Source: Ulva prolifera (lineage: Eukaryota; Chlorophyta; Ulvophyceae; Ulvales; Ulvaceae). From it: 64,000 bases of DNA. Location of the stretch: positions 8,009,985 to 8,073,984 of the forward strand of contig CM041196.1 in assembly GCA_023078555.1 (NCBI GenBank), given 5' to 3'. This document shows, in pieces, positions 10,806-22,273 of the stretch; the first letter of the stretch is position 1; each line of letters opens with the position of its first letter. Below the pieces are notes generated by a model. The model was not told the DNA's origin, did no database searches, and saw only the letters and a program-made list of their open reading frames with translations. The translations under genes were made by a program, and so were the position numbers.

Positions 10806-13569
10806 TCAGCACTGGCGTGCTCATAGGTGCTCGAGTTGGCCCCTCTCCAGACCGTCGATCGCATCATCGAGATGCACGCCCGCTGGTACGTGACCACCTT
10901 CGCCATGAGATTGCGTTGACTCGCGTTCCATTGATGCGTGATGCCACACGTCGAACCCTCGAGGCGTCAGTGCGGGTCAGCGCAGCCTGCGATGAACCTG
11001 CAGCGAAGGTGTGCCCAGTCACCATGCTGACTGTCGCCCGGTGACACAGCACCATGCATTGCAGAATGGTCGGGCATGAAAGGACGCCTGGAGCATAACC
11101 AGCCGTGTGCGCTGGCGCCCATGGGCTGCAGTGCCGCCCCGCACATGAACGGCATTCAAGCCTGGGCGGCATGGAACGAATCGAGCTTTCGCACGCGCCG
11201 CCGCAGCTGCTGCCTCCTCTCGAAGGCTGCTTACGCGTAATTACGATCCAACTTGCATACCTAGCATACACTAAAATCGTCGGCGCCAGGAGCTTCCAAA
11301 AAGTCACACTGATGTTTAAGGCGCGTTGCGAGGCAACTCAATGCGCGAGAGGTCTTGCACACAACGCGAACATGGGAAACCTGGTGCAAAGCGTGGCGGA
11401 TGCAAGTGCACGCTCGCCCTCAACGCAAAGTCGACCGGCACCCCGGACGCACACAAGCAATCATATTACATTTTAACCTCATCGGGGTCGCAGTTGCATC
11501 AGCGGCCTCACCCTTTGGAGCTGGCACGCTAGGCAGTGGAATTGAGGTGGTTGATGGTATCGTTCGTAAATGGACCAAATGGAACCCGATCGACATCGGG
11601 GCGGTTTCATGCTGCACAGAAGAGACATCTGCACAATGTAGACGTGTAATTAGGTCATTTGGAGCTGTATTCGTAAGTTTATGTTTCGAAATTCCATCGC
11701 GCACCCACAGTCGCGCACCCCGGTGCGTGACTTGGCTGTAGGCCCTGTGACGCCCACGCGTGGGCGCGCCGGCCGTTTATGGCTCACGGGAGGAGGCTGG
11801 CTGCAGCTCATCGCGAGCTCGAGAGGCCGCCTCCCCCCGTCACGATGCCATGCATGCTACGTGGCGCCGCCACGATCGAGGGGCCCTGGCCGCGGCGCAT
11901 GCTTCAGGCAAGTAATTAACACTGCCAGGCCGAGCTCGCAGAGAGGACACACCCCCCCCCTGGCCACTGCAGGCGAGCAAGTGTACACCTACCAGCGGAT
12001 CCTCTCATGCAAGATCTCGGGCTGTGCGCAGGGCTGCATGCGGCCGGCCGGTGGCCGCGGCCGTGGCCGCTCCCCATGCGCCGCTGTATGCATGGTGGTG
12101 ATGCATGCACCAGCAATGGAGCGAGTCATGGCGCTGACATGCGGCTCCGCCTGGAACAGCGCCGTGTGGACAGCACGACCCTCTGCGGGCAGGTTTCGGC
12201 TGCAGGAACTCGAGCGGGCAGTGGCGAGGTGGCCACACAGCGGTCCAGGTGTCTGTCTGTTGTGGAGACTGGGCAGAAGCAAGCATTGCACGCAGCCTCG
12301 TCCTTGTGTTGAGTGGCAGGGTCAAATGCAGCATACGAGTAGCTCTGCTGAGCATAGGTTGATTGCTGGGGCCTCAGCATGGTGGAACAGGTTACGTCTG
12401 CACAGACGACTCACAGAGCTGGCAGTGCCTGGACATGATTCATCATCATGTGAGAGCTGCACCTCATGTGCACCTCATGTGCACAGGCTAGGTCGAGTGA
12501 AGTCATCAAACACCAATCCAGGATATGCTGCAGTGGCAAGCTGCTCTCGGAACCCAGTCTTGGCACTTCACACCCGATCATGCAGAAGCAAGCATGGGGT
12601 GTGTGTGCATGTTTGGGCCTGTGTTCATGATGCAACTTGCAAACTCCGGATCAGCTGAGAATCTACCGTTTAGCCAGCTGTACACATGACTCCGCAGCCA
12701 GTGTTTCTGGTCCGCGGCCGTGCAAATTTGGCCTCCTGAGCGCTGCCAAAGTGCACACATGCGATCAGCATCTGAGGCCTGCGCGCATTGGCTGTACCCA
12801 CCAACATGCTCACTGCATGCGCACTCTATTGACGATGGCTGAATGTGGGTTGCTACAGCCGCTGCATGTGTGACCGCCGGAGTCAAGTGCGTGGCACGAC
12901 CTTGTAGGCGGTACGCCTATGCCGAGGCTCGAACGGTACAGGCATTGCACGTCGGAATGACAGTAGCGCGACCACACGAGACCAGCTCACGAGCACTGGC
13001 CCGTCAATCAACATCTGTTGTGACTGATCTCTGGCAGATCCGCGCACGCGACGAATCCGGATGTGAGCGCGGTCATCCAACTGAATGCCAGCGCTGTGTC
13101 TACTCACTGAACCTGCGCGACAGACAACCCCACCAAGACGGAGATCCAAGCAGATCAGCCCAGCTATGCCTACCACAAGTGTTTGCCGTCATGTAAGGCC
13201 AGCGAATCTGTTTGATCCATCGCGGGAGCTCCACGCGACACCCATGCGTGGATCATGGATCATGCACTGTGCGTGTACGTGAGTCAGCACTCTGATTCGA
13301 AACGGCCAGGGACTTACAGTCGGGGAAAGCACAAGAAGGTGTAGGCTTCCGAAACCCATCGAATGTCGTGCTCTGCGATGTTTTCTGGCTAGCCTGTTCA
13401 TAATGGACCACGCGCCTGCAACGCTGGTTGCCGCACAGCCTTCCGCGCAGACCTTTGAATCGCGTCAGTAGTTTGTACTTCCTGTCAGCACAACTCAGCA
13501 CTGCTGCTGCTTCACACCCGTGGCATCCGCCGGTGTTTTCCCGGTCTCGCTGTCCGACGTGTGGCGAAG

Positions 13570-15475
13570 ATGGTGGGAGAGGACTTCACCATCTTGGATC
13601 AAGTACCCCCTGTGGTGGCGATCAACGTTGGAGGACAAGTCTTTGTGACATCTCGTGACACGCTTCTGCGGGTACGATCCCCCAGCGGCAAGCTTTCGAC
13701 CGCGCGTCGAGACGTAATGCTCCACGTCCTCAACAGCGAGACACTCGGATCCACACACACACACAAACACACACACAGGAACTCCGATGTTGCAGTTCAG
13801 TCATAGTCAGAAAGCGTCTCTCTGTTTTCTGATGTCCCGCACTCTTGACGTAGAGACCGGTTCAGTGACTGGTCTGCGTCGAAGTGTCTCCGGTCAATGG
13901 TCGACTCTACCGACCCCCCCAGTTGCCACCTCTCATGGTCAGTGTTAACATGCTTGGCATGGACAGATTTCAGGGCTATCTTCAGTGTGGCTGCATGGCT
14001 GGAGCTGCTAGCCAGCCCGCTTCTCTGCACTCTTAACAGCCTCTCAACAGTCGAGTCGGCCGAGCTTCATTAAACACGCACGGGAGTGCATGCAGGTCCC
14101 TGAATCACTGATCTGTCGGATGTTTCAAGGGGAGGTCCCAGTCAAAAAGGTGCAGCAGGTACGGGCTGACCGACCTGAGCGCTGTGCCGCATGGTCTGAC
14201 AGTTGGAGTGTTGCCTGAGTCCCTGCTGTCTTCGCAGACAGATGTCACTTACTTCGTCGACCGAGACCCCAAGCACTTTCAGCGGATTCTGAACTACATG
14301 AGGGATGGGTCATGTGTGCTTCCACACAGCATGGAAGAGCGTGAAGAGCTCCTTGCTGAAGCGCATCACTATGAGGTGAACTGCCCTGAGCTCCCATCCA
14401 AGCACTGTGACCGGATCAGAAAAGCTGCGGCACGATCTGCATGCACCTGGCTTCTGCACCCCCGGCAGTATTGCAGCTTGGACATGGGCATCCGTGCCAA
14501 ACTGCCCACATGCACCATTCAGGCAGGCAGCTGCACCGCCTGTGCGCAGACTGATCCTTCAACTTGTATGCCGTGACGCTGAACTGGGTATGATTGTCAA
14601 GTGCCACTGGCAGCACAGCCGCTGCCACCGTCGAACCCCCCGTTGCTGCAGATGCCAGCCCTGGAGAAGGTCGTCCGAACCTCTCTAGCAGAGACCCTGG
14701 TGTCAAACCTCAAGCTCGACTTCCGCAGCCTGGTGCTGCGGCATCATGCCGAGACAGGCTCGCTGGCACAGTGTGTCGAGGTTGTGCTCGGCTTCATCCG
14801 TGACGCCCTCGTCAAGATCACCCCTGTCACCGAGGTCAGCTCGGAGAACAGGCTGCATGTCTTCTGGCTCTCAGCCTCGCTGCCACCGGCCAATCCCACA
14901 CGAATTGCCTTCCGGTGTGCCCCCACCCTGGTGAGCCGGGTCGGCCAGCAAATGCATCAAAGTGTCGAGAGTTCTCCTGCATAGCCTGAACTGCAGCCCA
15001 TCTGATCCCCAGCATTCAGAACGTCCGAGGCATCGACGCTCTCAAAGTTCAGCTGTGCGTGACAGGTGCAAGTTGCAGCTGACGTGGTGTCGTGGCGTAG
15101 GTATCGTGGGGACAGGGAGGCGAATGATGTGGGTGAGACAGTCAATGAGAAGGACGAAGCGTTCACGCACTGGAGCCGCCTGTGGGACATCTACAACAAC
15201 AACCAGCTGCTCACCACCTTCAAGGAGCTCATGCGCCGCTGTGGTCTCAAGGTGTGGCCCATCCTCATCGACAACCACGCGACCGGCCTGCTCTCTGCTT
15301 TGACATGGCATGGCCCTGGTGGCCGCGGGCACAGCTGCATGGGACCCTTACACCAGAGCGCCTGCAGGTTCAGCTGGTGGGGCGGGTGGAGACCTTCAAA
15401 CAGGACAGCCAGCTGGACGTGGTGTGGAAGATGTACCGAGTTCGGAGCCTGGTCGTGAGTATCACGGCCGTTTAG
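13570..15475 (+). CDS. KCTD-like BTB (potassium-channel T1 type) protein
   Basis: Exons 13570-13671, 14096-14149, 14238-14375, 14652-14930, 15066-15251 and 15368-15475 keep phase and give about 288 residues. Residues 13-98 form a T1/BTB_2 domain: INVGGQVFVTSRDTLLR, PESLICRMFQGEVP, FVDRDPKHFQRILNYMRDG, EREELLAEAHHYE. Such domains assemble as oligomers, and KCTD proteins often serve as cullin-3 adaptors; that role is inferred. The C-terminal ~190 residues match no domain I know. The 3' end is uncertain: GTGAGT at 15455 is a good donor, and a short in-frame exon could follow near 15990. The fifth donor (15252, GTGTGGCCC) is also a choice between alternatives. Confidence 0.72.
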
Positions 15476-16446
15476 AACACAGTAATGGCAGGGGGCAGGT
15501 GACAAAGCAGTGGGTCCAATCGCTCATGGCAGGTGCAGTGCGAGCGCACAGCCAGATCCTGTGCGGATGTTGGTAAAGGGGGCCTGGTGACAATAACGGT
15601 GGTGTATGCCCTGGGTGTCTGCCTGACTGATGGTGGTGTGTGGTTCCAAATAGCACCAGCGAGTGTTTGCACATGGACTGCATCGCCATTCCCGGGCATT
15701 TACAAAGCCTCTTTGCTGTTGTGTGTTTTGTTCAGCAGTGCAAACTTTACTGTAGCGTCGGCAGTGCTATCTGTTGTCTCCACACAAGCGCCGGACACGG
15801 CCGTGGAATGTACATCAATGCCAAATCAATTAACAGGAATGCATGTGAAAGCACCGTCTGTGTATCTACCGCTGGTAAACGTACTTGTGCCCACCACGGC
15901 GGTGCTTGTGGCCAATGGCCCCCGCAGCTCTGTGTGGGCGCGCCACCTGCGGCATGATGAGCACGCAGAGGCTCAACTATGCAGGTCGGGTTCATTCTGT
16001 CCATCCCGCCCGGTGCAGGCACATGATTCTGAGCCTCAGAAGTCAGCAAATAGGCCAGTGGACTTGTAGCTCGTGTCGACATCATCCTTCGCCTTCTCTG
16101 CCTCAAAGTTGCGTGCATCGCCGGGACTCTTGACCTGCAGACGGGAAACACGTTTGGCGCACGTCGCTGTGCGTGCGCGCGCCGCACGCCGCACCCCGGT
16201 GCGCGTCCTGCCCACAGGCCACGGCGCTGAGCCTGGCCCAAACCACGTGATTCACTCGTGCCAAACGCCGTGAGACAGAGAGCCACCTGCTCGTCGAGCC
16301 CTGTGTCCAAGTGGTGAGATCCTGGCTGCGCATGCATGCCGCCACAGCCGCAGACGAGGTGCCGCTGCAACCACAGGGTGCCAGCCCCTCCACAGGCCTC
16401 CCTGGTGAGGCCAGGGTGATCCGAGTCCGCGCGGGGACATAAGCCG
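15476..16446. other. intergenic between convergent genes
   Basis: The stretch separates the KCTD-like gene (plus) from the 3' end of the kinase gene (minus). It may contain one more short terminal exon of the KCTD-like gene near 15990-16030. Nothing else was recognised. Confidence 0.4.
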
Positions 16447-19400
16447 TTATGCCTGATTGTGCCGGGACTCGCGGCAGATCACAGGGGGAGGTGCGCGTAC
16501 CACAGGCACGTACGGCGCCGGCATCGTGCGCGCCTCAAACGCCGCCCAGTCAAAGCCCTCAAACCAGACGTGCTTCTTGATGTCGAGCGCGCCCCGGCGC
16601 TGCATGCCGATGCGGTTCGCGGGGTCGAGCTGCAGCAGCTTGCCGATGAGGTCCGCGCATTCCTCCGACATGTGGCTCGGGAACTTGAGGTCGCCCTTCA
16701 CCGTCTTCTTGAACATCTTCACCCTGCACACCTCCGCCGCTCACGCGCCAGAGTCGTGAGCGCCCGCCCCCTTCTAGCCTGTTCCGCATTCGTTCCAACG
16801 TGCCACAGCCCACCGTGCAGTCCGGACATGCCCCACGTGCTTCCAGTGTTCCAGAGTTGTCTGCGTATTAGGTGTGGGGTATCGCCATCATCATGTCATT
16901 CAGAACCCAGGACTTCCCGTAAACCGTCTGCGGACTGGTCCCAGCAGCCCGGGATCAAGTCCCAGCTGCTGTGGTAGCATCGGGGCCAGAGCGCCGGCAC
17001 ACAGTGACGGGCAGCCGTTCCTGCGTCTCCGTGCGGCGCTGCCGGGACGGTTGTGACATGAGGCCCGGGGCGCGTGCTGGGGGGACGCATCGGGAGGCTG
17101 CTGCGCCAGAGTGTCAAAGGAGACTCCAAATTGTTCTGCGCCTGGGGCCAGTGGTGATGGCATTGTTCTGCGCTGGTGCGCTCCCGGTCGTGCAACCTGC
17201 CGCTACGATTCTGTCCGTGTAGTTCAGAGGCAAAGGGGGGGGAGAGGGGCGCACCGGTCCTTGTCGTAGAAGGGTGGCATGCCGGCGACGAGCTCGTAGA
17301 TGAGGATGCCGAGGGTCCACCAGTCGGCGGCGGAGTTGTGGCCGTGCTGCAGGATGACCTCGGGAGCGAGGTACTCCGGTGTGCCGCACAGCGTGTACGT
17401 CTTGCTGCCGGGCGACAGCTTCTTCGCAAACCCAAAGTCGGTGATCTTGAGGTAGCCGTTCGTGTCGATCAGCAGGTTCTCCGGCTTCAGATCCCTGCAC
17501 ACAGGCCGACGTCCGCTCCGCCGTGGGACACGCTCACATCCAGCTCCCACGCCCGGGCCCTCCGGGCTGTCTGCCATCAACGTGGCAGCACGGACATGGC
17601 GTGCACAGCAGCCGTGCGCCAGCGCCGCTGCGGGCGGCAGAGGCCTTCGGCGCACCGGTAGACGATGTCGCGCGCGCTGAGGTACGCAAAGCCGCAGATG
17701 ACGGTGGCGGCGTAGAAGCGCGCCCAGGCTTCGCGCAGCGCGCGGCGGCGCTTGCGCATGAACGTGAACAGCTCACCGCCCTGCACGAAGTCCATGACGA
17801 GGTAGAGGTGGGTCGTGTCCTGGAAGGCGGCCTGCAGCTTCACGAGGAAGGGGCAGTCACACTCCGCCATCAGCCGCTTCTCCGCCTTGATGTGATTCAC
17901 CAGCTGGCTCTTCACCACCAGCGCCTTGGAGATCTGCTTGAGCGCACAGAAGTCGCTGTTCCACTTGACCAGCATCACCGTGCCAAAGGCGCCCTTGCCC
18001 AGCGGCGCCACCTGCACCACAGCAGCGACGGACCTCGACCCGTGCCTGCTAGACCTCTGTGCCTTCAGGCAGGCTCTAGTTCAAGCCCTGACACGTAATC
18101 TGCTCGTCGCATATTCGTCCTGGAGGGCATCACCAGGCCCTCGCGGCTACACTGCCAGCTGCAGCGGTGGGCAGGGAGCGCACGATCTTGAGGTCGGAGA
18201 GCTTGATGTCCTTGCTCGCGGGCCCGGACAGGCCGTAGTTGATCTTGGCCTTGTCGGAAAAGTACTTGCTGAGCGGCCCCATCGTCGCCTCGAAGTCGGC
18301 CTTGCTCATCTTGAGCAGCGCGACGTCCGTTGTCGTCACGACGCTCGCAGCGCGTGGCTCATTGCACAGCAGCGCCAGCTCGCCAAAGTACTGCACCGCA
18401 GCCACCGTCACGCCACCGGCAGCGCATGGCACCCGCACCAGTGGACATGCTGCCGGTTCGGCCGGGATTCCGGCCGGGCGGGTGGGCGCGCTCAGGTGCA
18501 CGCACTGCTCCCGCGGCTGGGCCGGCGCCCACATCCCGCATTCAGCACGGCGCTGCCATGGGTACAGGACACAGCCCCGGCACGGCGGGCACAGGCGGGG
18601 TGTGGCCTGACTGCGCACACAGCGGCGGCGGAGCGCACCTGGCCCGGCGAGAGGCGCATGATGGGCTTGCCGTCCTTGACGACCGCGAGCACGCCGGTCT
18701 CGACGATGTAGAAGGCGTCCCCCGGCTCGCCCTGGTTGACGACGCGCGTCTTCTTCGGCAGCACCACCTGCTCGAGGATGTTGCACAGCTGGCCGCGCGC
18801 CGCGTGGCTCAGCTGCTGCAGCAGCGGCACGCGCCGCAGCGCCTCGAAGCGCCAGGTGTGCCGCAGCTGCTGCAGGTCGCCGAGGTGCTCCGTGAAGTCG
18901 GTGCGGTTCAGGCACAGCAGCTTGCCTGCATGTGCGCGCCGCCTCAATGTAACGCAGGCGCCGCCCCGCCATCTGCGCAGCATGGCGCAGGAGCAGAATG
19001 TAGAGCGCAAAGCAAGCGCCTGCCTCAGCATTTGCAGCGGGAGGCAGGCTCGGGACCCGCGCATTGGCAGCGGCGCAGAGACACGGTTGCGCTGCGGGAG
19101 GGGGGGCGCACCGCCGGTGCCCTCCGCGGCGACGTTGCACTTGCGGCGGTCGTTGTGCAGCAGCGCGAGCTCGCCAAAGCAGGAGCCGCGGTCGATGAGG
19201 GCGAGCTTCGTGCCGTCGTTGAGGTAGCAGCAGAAGGTGCCGTCCTCGATGATGAAGAAGGTGTCGCCCTCCTCGCCCTCCTTGATGACGACCTCCCCTG
19301 GCTGCACCGTGCGCGGCTCCAGGCGCGACGCCAGCTCCAGCAGCTGGTTGTCCGACAGGTTGAACAGAATTGGGACCTGCACGGGGTGCCCGCCTCGTTC

Positions 19401-21695
19401 CAAATTTGCGTGCGCCCGCGGCATGACAAACAGCTTGTCGGGGCACCGAAACCTCGGGTAGTTGTGGACGATCGGCACAGCTATCAGCCTTGCACCGAAG
19501 GCATGTTCATCTTTGCTGCACCCATTCACACTAGCTGCCAGGTGTACAGGGGCGGAGGCACGAAGGCGTCGGTTTCGGCAGACATGCTTGGGGCGGGGGC
19601 GGGCGGGGCAGATAGAGGTGCGGCACCTTCTGGAGGGCCTGGAAGCGCCAGATCTGGTCGAGTGGGCCGAGAAGCTTCTGGAACTGCTGGCGCTCGAGGG
19701 TGTAGAAGATGCAGTCCTCCTTGGTGATCGCGGTCGCGGCGCGCGGCGTGTTCGTCTTCCACAGCGCCTGCTGCCCAAAGTAGTCCCCTGCCTTCAGCGT
19801 CGACACCACCTGCATCCCGGAGGCCGCGCCGTTGCTGCGGCTGCACCCGCATTCCCTGCCAATCACAAGGCTCTCAGCAATCCAGGCCCTGCCAAGGTGA
19901 GCCGGAGAGCGCTCGGCCCAACTTCTCCAAAGCCAGTCCTCTGCACGTCTGCGCCGGACGATTCCAGTGCGGTGGGTCGAGGCCGCTCGGCCACACGAGT
20001 GCCACAGCTGCCGCCTTGTCTCTGGACAGCTACGTGCACACGCACTGCGTGCGGCGGAGAGGGGCGCGCCTTATCGCCGATCGTGATCTCGACGGTGCCC
20101 TGCTTGATGAGGTAGAAGAGGTGGCCCTCATCACCCTTGTAGAAGAGTGCCGAGTTGGCGCGGTGCTCGCAGTGCTGCAGCGCGTCACACAGCGTGCCCT
20201 GCAGCGTGCCGGAGAGCGCCTTGAAGATGGGCATGCTCTTCACGAGCGCCAGCTTCGCGTTGCGCACGTCGCGGATGTCCTGGTGGTAGATCGTGTTGTA
20301 CACGCTGCGCTCCATCACCCAGAGCTTGCACTTCGTGGTCGCACGCACCGTCGCGGCGCGGGGCTGGTCGTACAGCAGCGCGAGCTCGCCAAAGTAGCTG
20401 CAGCAGAGGCAGCCGTGGGTTTCCCTGGCTGCAGGGCGGGGAATGGAGTGGTCGAGTGCTGCCATGGAGCGTGTGAGCTGAGCAGGCACGATGCCAACGC
20501 GTGCTGCATGCATGCGGGCGACGGTGGCACTTCCAGCCGATGGGTCACAGCCCGGGTCCAGGTGATGTTGGTTGCCAAAATCCACGCATGTTGTCATGGC
20601 GCCCTGCCATGCTTATGGCCATGGCCGGTCGTAACCACTGGACCAGTGTGGCCTCTTTGGAGCGGCAGATGCCTCAAGGCACCTCACAGCCGCGCTCTGT
20701 TCCGTGGTCTTGGCCGGGCAGCAGGCGCTGAGTATTTGAACTGTTGCATGATGATGGGATTCCGTAGAAAAGTGAAGCCAACATGACCCCAGTGGACGTC
20801 GTTGAGCCGCCAGAATTCCAGGATGGAAACACACCTGCCTGCTTTGTACTGGTGAACGACCTTGGAGGCACCGTCTGTGGAAATGAGCACATCGCATGCA
20901 CCTGCCTCTAGCACGTAGAACATTGAGGCCTCGGTGTCGCCTTGCTGGATGATAACTGTTTTCGGCAGGACCTCCAAGGGGTTCATGCTTAAGAATACCT
21001 TCTTGCGTGTCTCTGATGTGAGTTTGTCAAATAGCATATTGCCTGCACCTCGCACTGGTGTTCTTGCAAAAGACCTGGGGGCCGACGGTGTAGTGTCATG
21101 CACGCTGAAGGACGAGCTGACCTTTGACTGCATTTTCGAGCATCGCCAGAGTGGCATCACTCTTGGGAACCGTCGGCACAAACACCTCGGCCTCATCATG
21201 CTGAGCTGCGACCGCCCCAGCGGCAGCTTTTCTCCGAAACTCGGCACCAGTGGCCGCTGAGGGCGCACTCATTTCCGGGCCCGCATCGATGGTTGCCTGC
21301 ATCGGGCGCTGTTCAGTCACCAGGAGCAGTGGTCTGCCAGGCATTCGTACACACGCGCCTGTCGCAAAACAGGTGCTCGGCTGTGTCGAAGATGGTTGCC
21401 CGAACGCAGAGCATGCAGCGCAAGACTCTTGCTGCTTCAGCAACACCACGCCCAGTCAGGTGAGTCGGCACTTCATCCACGCACTCAGTGTTGAAGGACG
21501 CCGTCCACCCATCATGGCATTATCTGACACGACACGAAGCAGTCATTCGGGAATGTAAGCCAGCAGTAGGGCACCGCAGGGACCTTGCACTGACGCAAGA
21601 ACAAACAGGCAAAGTCGTACGTTGTCCTCAACCCCCCGGCGCACTGCCTCAACCTGATTCACGTAAGCATCACCTTTGCAGCACTTGGCACCCAT
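16447..21695 (-). CDS. PKG: cGMP-dependent protein kinase (PKG), four cNMP-binding domains
   Basis: Eleven exons (21695-21654, 21296-21122, 21042-20835, 20397-20070, 19809-19627, 19376-19112, 18925-18639, 18390-18184, 18011-17656, 17494-17255, 16723-16447) join in frame to 855 residues. Four cyclic-nucleotide domains lie at ~72-190, 190-305, 312-430 and 430-545. Their phosphate cassettes end PRAAT, PRAAT, RRKCN and PRAAS, so the third looks degenerate. The AGC kinase at ~560-820 has [22 protein letters not shown] and GTPEYLAPE. The chosen start MGAKCCK is a classic myristoylation/palmitoylation signal, so a membrane-bound kinase is likely. Four cNBDs is the apicomplexan layout; animal PKGs have two. 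The intron at 19810-20069 is GC-AG. It is divergent from TGD2. Confidence 0.93.
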
Positions 21696-22273
21696 CTCAG
21701 GCGCCTTTCCCTTCGAGAAAGTGCGCTGCAATTGCCTCCTTAGCTTGTCCAGCTTCGCTACGGACGACTTGCCGGATCCCCTTGGGAATCGGCACAAAGT
21801 GAAGAACGAAAGGGAATTCCGACCCTTTTTGCCGAAAGGAGTGATACCTTACGCTCAGGCCTCCGTCACGAATGCATCGCAGGGCCTGACATGTAGCCTT
21901 AACCGACGAAACATGCTGCAGGTTTCTGACAACGACGTGAACCATGTCATTGTATGGCAAATCCAGCATACGAGCATGGTGCACATTTTCGTGCTGCTTC
22001 GCTGCTCGCGCGGTCGCGCTCGTGGAATGCATGATGGTGGCGTGAAGGGTTCGACGACGACAGCTTCGTTGGCATTGCGGTGCTCACAGGCTGTCCAGGG
22101 CACTGAGGCTGCAACTGCAGTGCAGAATGTGCTGTGCAAAGGGGCCAGAGTACTCGACCGGGCGCTTCGAAGGCTGCAGGAGTGCTGTTGTCCATGTACA
22201 CTTCTGGCCTTTCACGATTCGTGGCTAAAATGTACTGCCCGCCGTAAATATTGTGTCGAGAGTCAGAAGCGCC
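21696..22273. promoter_or_regulatory. divergent promoter region, PKG / TGD2
   Basis: The two starts lie head to head, 578 bp apart, so this stretch must hold both promoters unless further 5' exons exist. It also contains the 111-codon ORF on the PKG strand. No TATA box or other named element is obvious. Confidence 0.5.
21697..22032 (-). CDS. 111-codon ORF ending one base before the PKG start; F-box-like
   Basis: An ATG at 22032 opens 111 codons that stop with TGA at 21699-21697. A single G then separates it from the PKG ATG. Residues 22-52 (LDLPYND, then VVRNLQHVSSVKATCQALR) follow the spacing of an F-box, but the match is short. It is not in frame with PKG. It may be a long upstream ORF in the PKG leader, the first cistron of a bicistronic mRNA, or chance. 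Its last third (HFVPIPKGIRQVVRSEAG) reads like protein rather than GC noise. No homologue is recognised. Confidence 0.3.
   Translation of the reverse strand: MHSTSATARAAKQHENVHHARMLDLPYNDMVHVVVRNLQHVSSVKATCQALRCIRDGGLSVRYHSFRQKGSEFPFVLHFVPIPKGIRQVVRSEAGQAKEAIAAHFLEGKGA

Larger units (their letters stand above)
8178..13569. other. gene-poor stretch with repeats and palindromes
   Basis: No family is recognisable. A minus-strand frame at about 8524-8770 contains VNEMEWVVGAPVFPHEVML and looks protein-like; it could be an upstream exon of the BTB-LRR gene. A 325-codon plus-strand frame at 11681-12658 is compositional. The stretch holds a dispersed repeat copy (9006), the G34 run and minisatellite (9339-9580), and palindromes at 10558-10805. 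Confidence 0.45.

Noticed and set aside
11681-12658. 325-codon plus-strand open frame
   Set aside because: No domain, Arg/Pro/Cys-rich composition and overlapping open frames on both strands; a GC artefact.
15020-15065. An extra KCTD-gene exon (NVRGIDALKVQLCVT)
   Set aside because: It would need a 13- or 35-nt intron to rejoin the frame. An acceptor at 15065 gives a simple phase-0 join instead.
18330-19727. 465-codon plus-strand frame
   Set aside because: Antisense to well-supported PKG exons; a codon-bias shadow.
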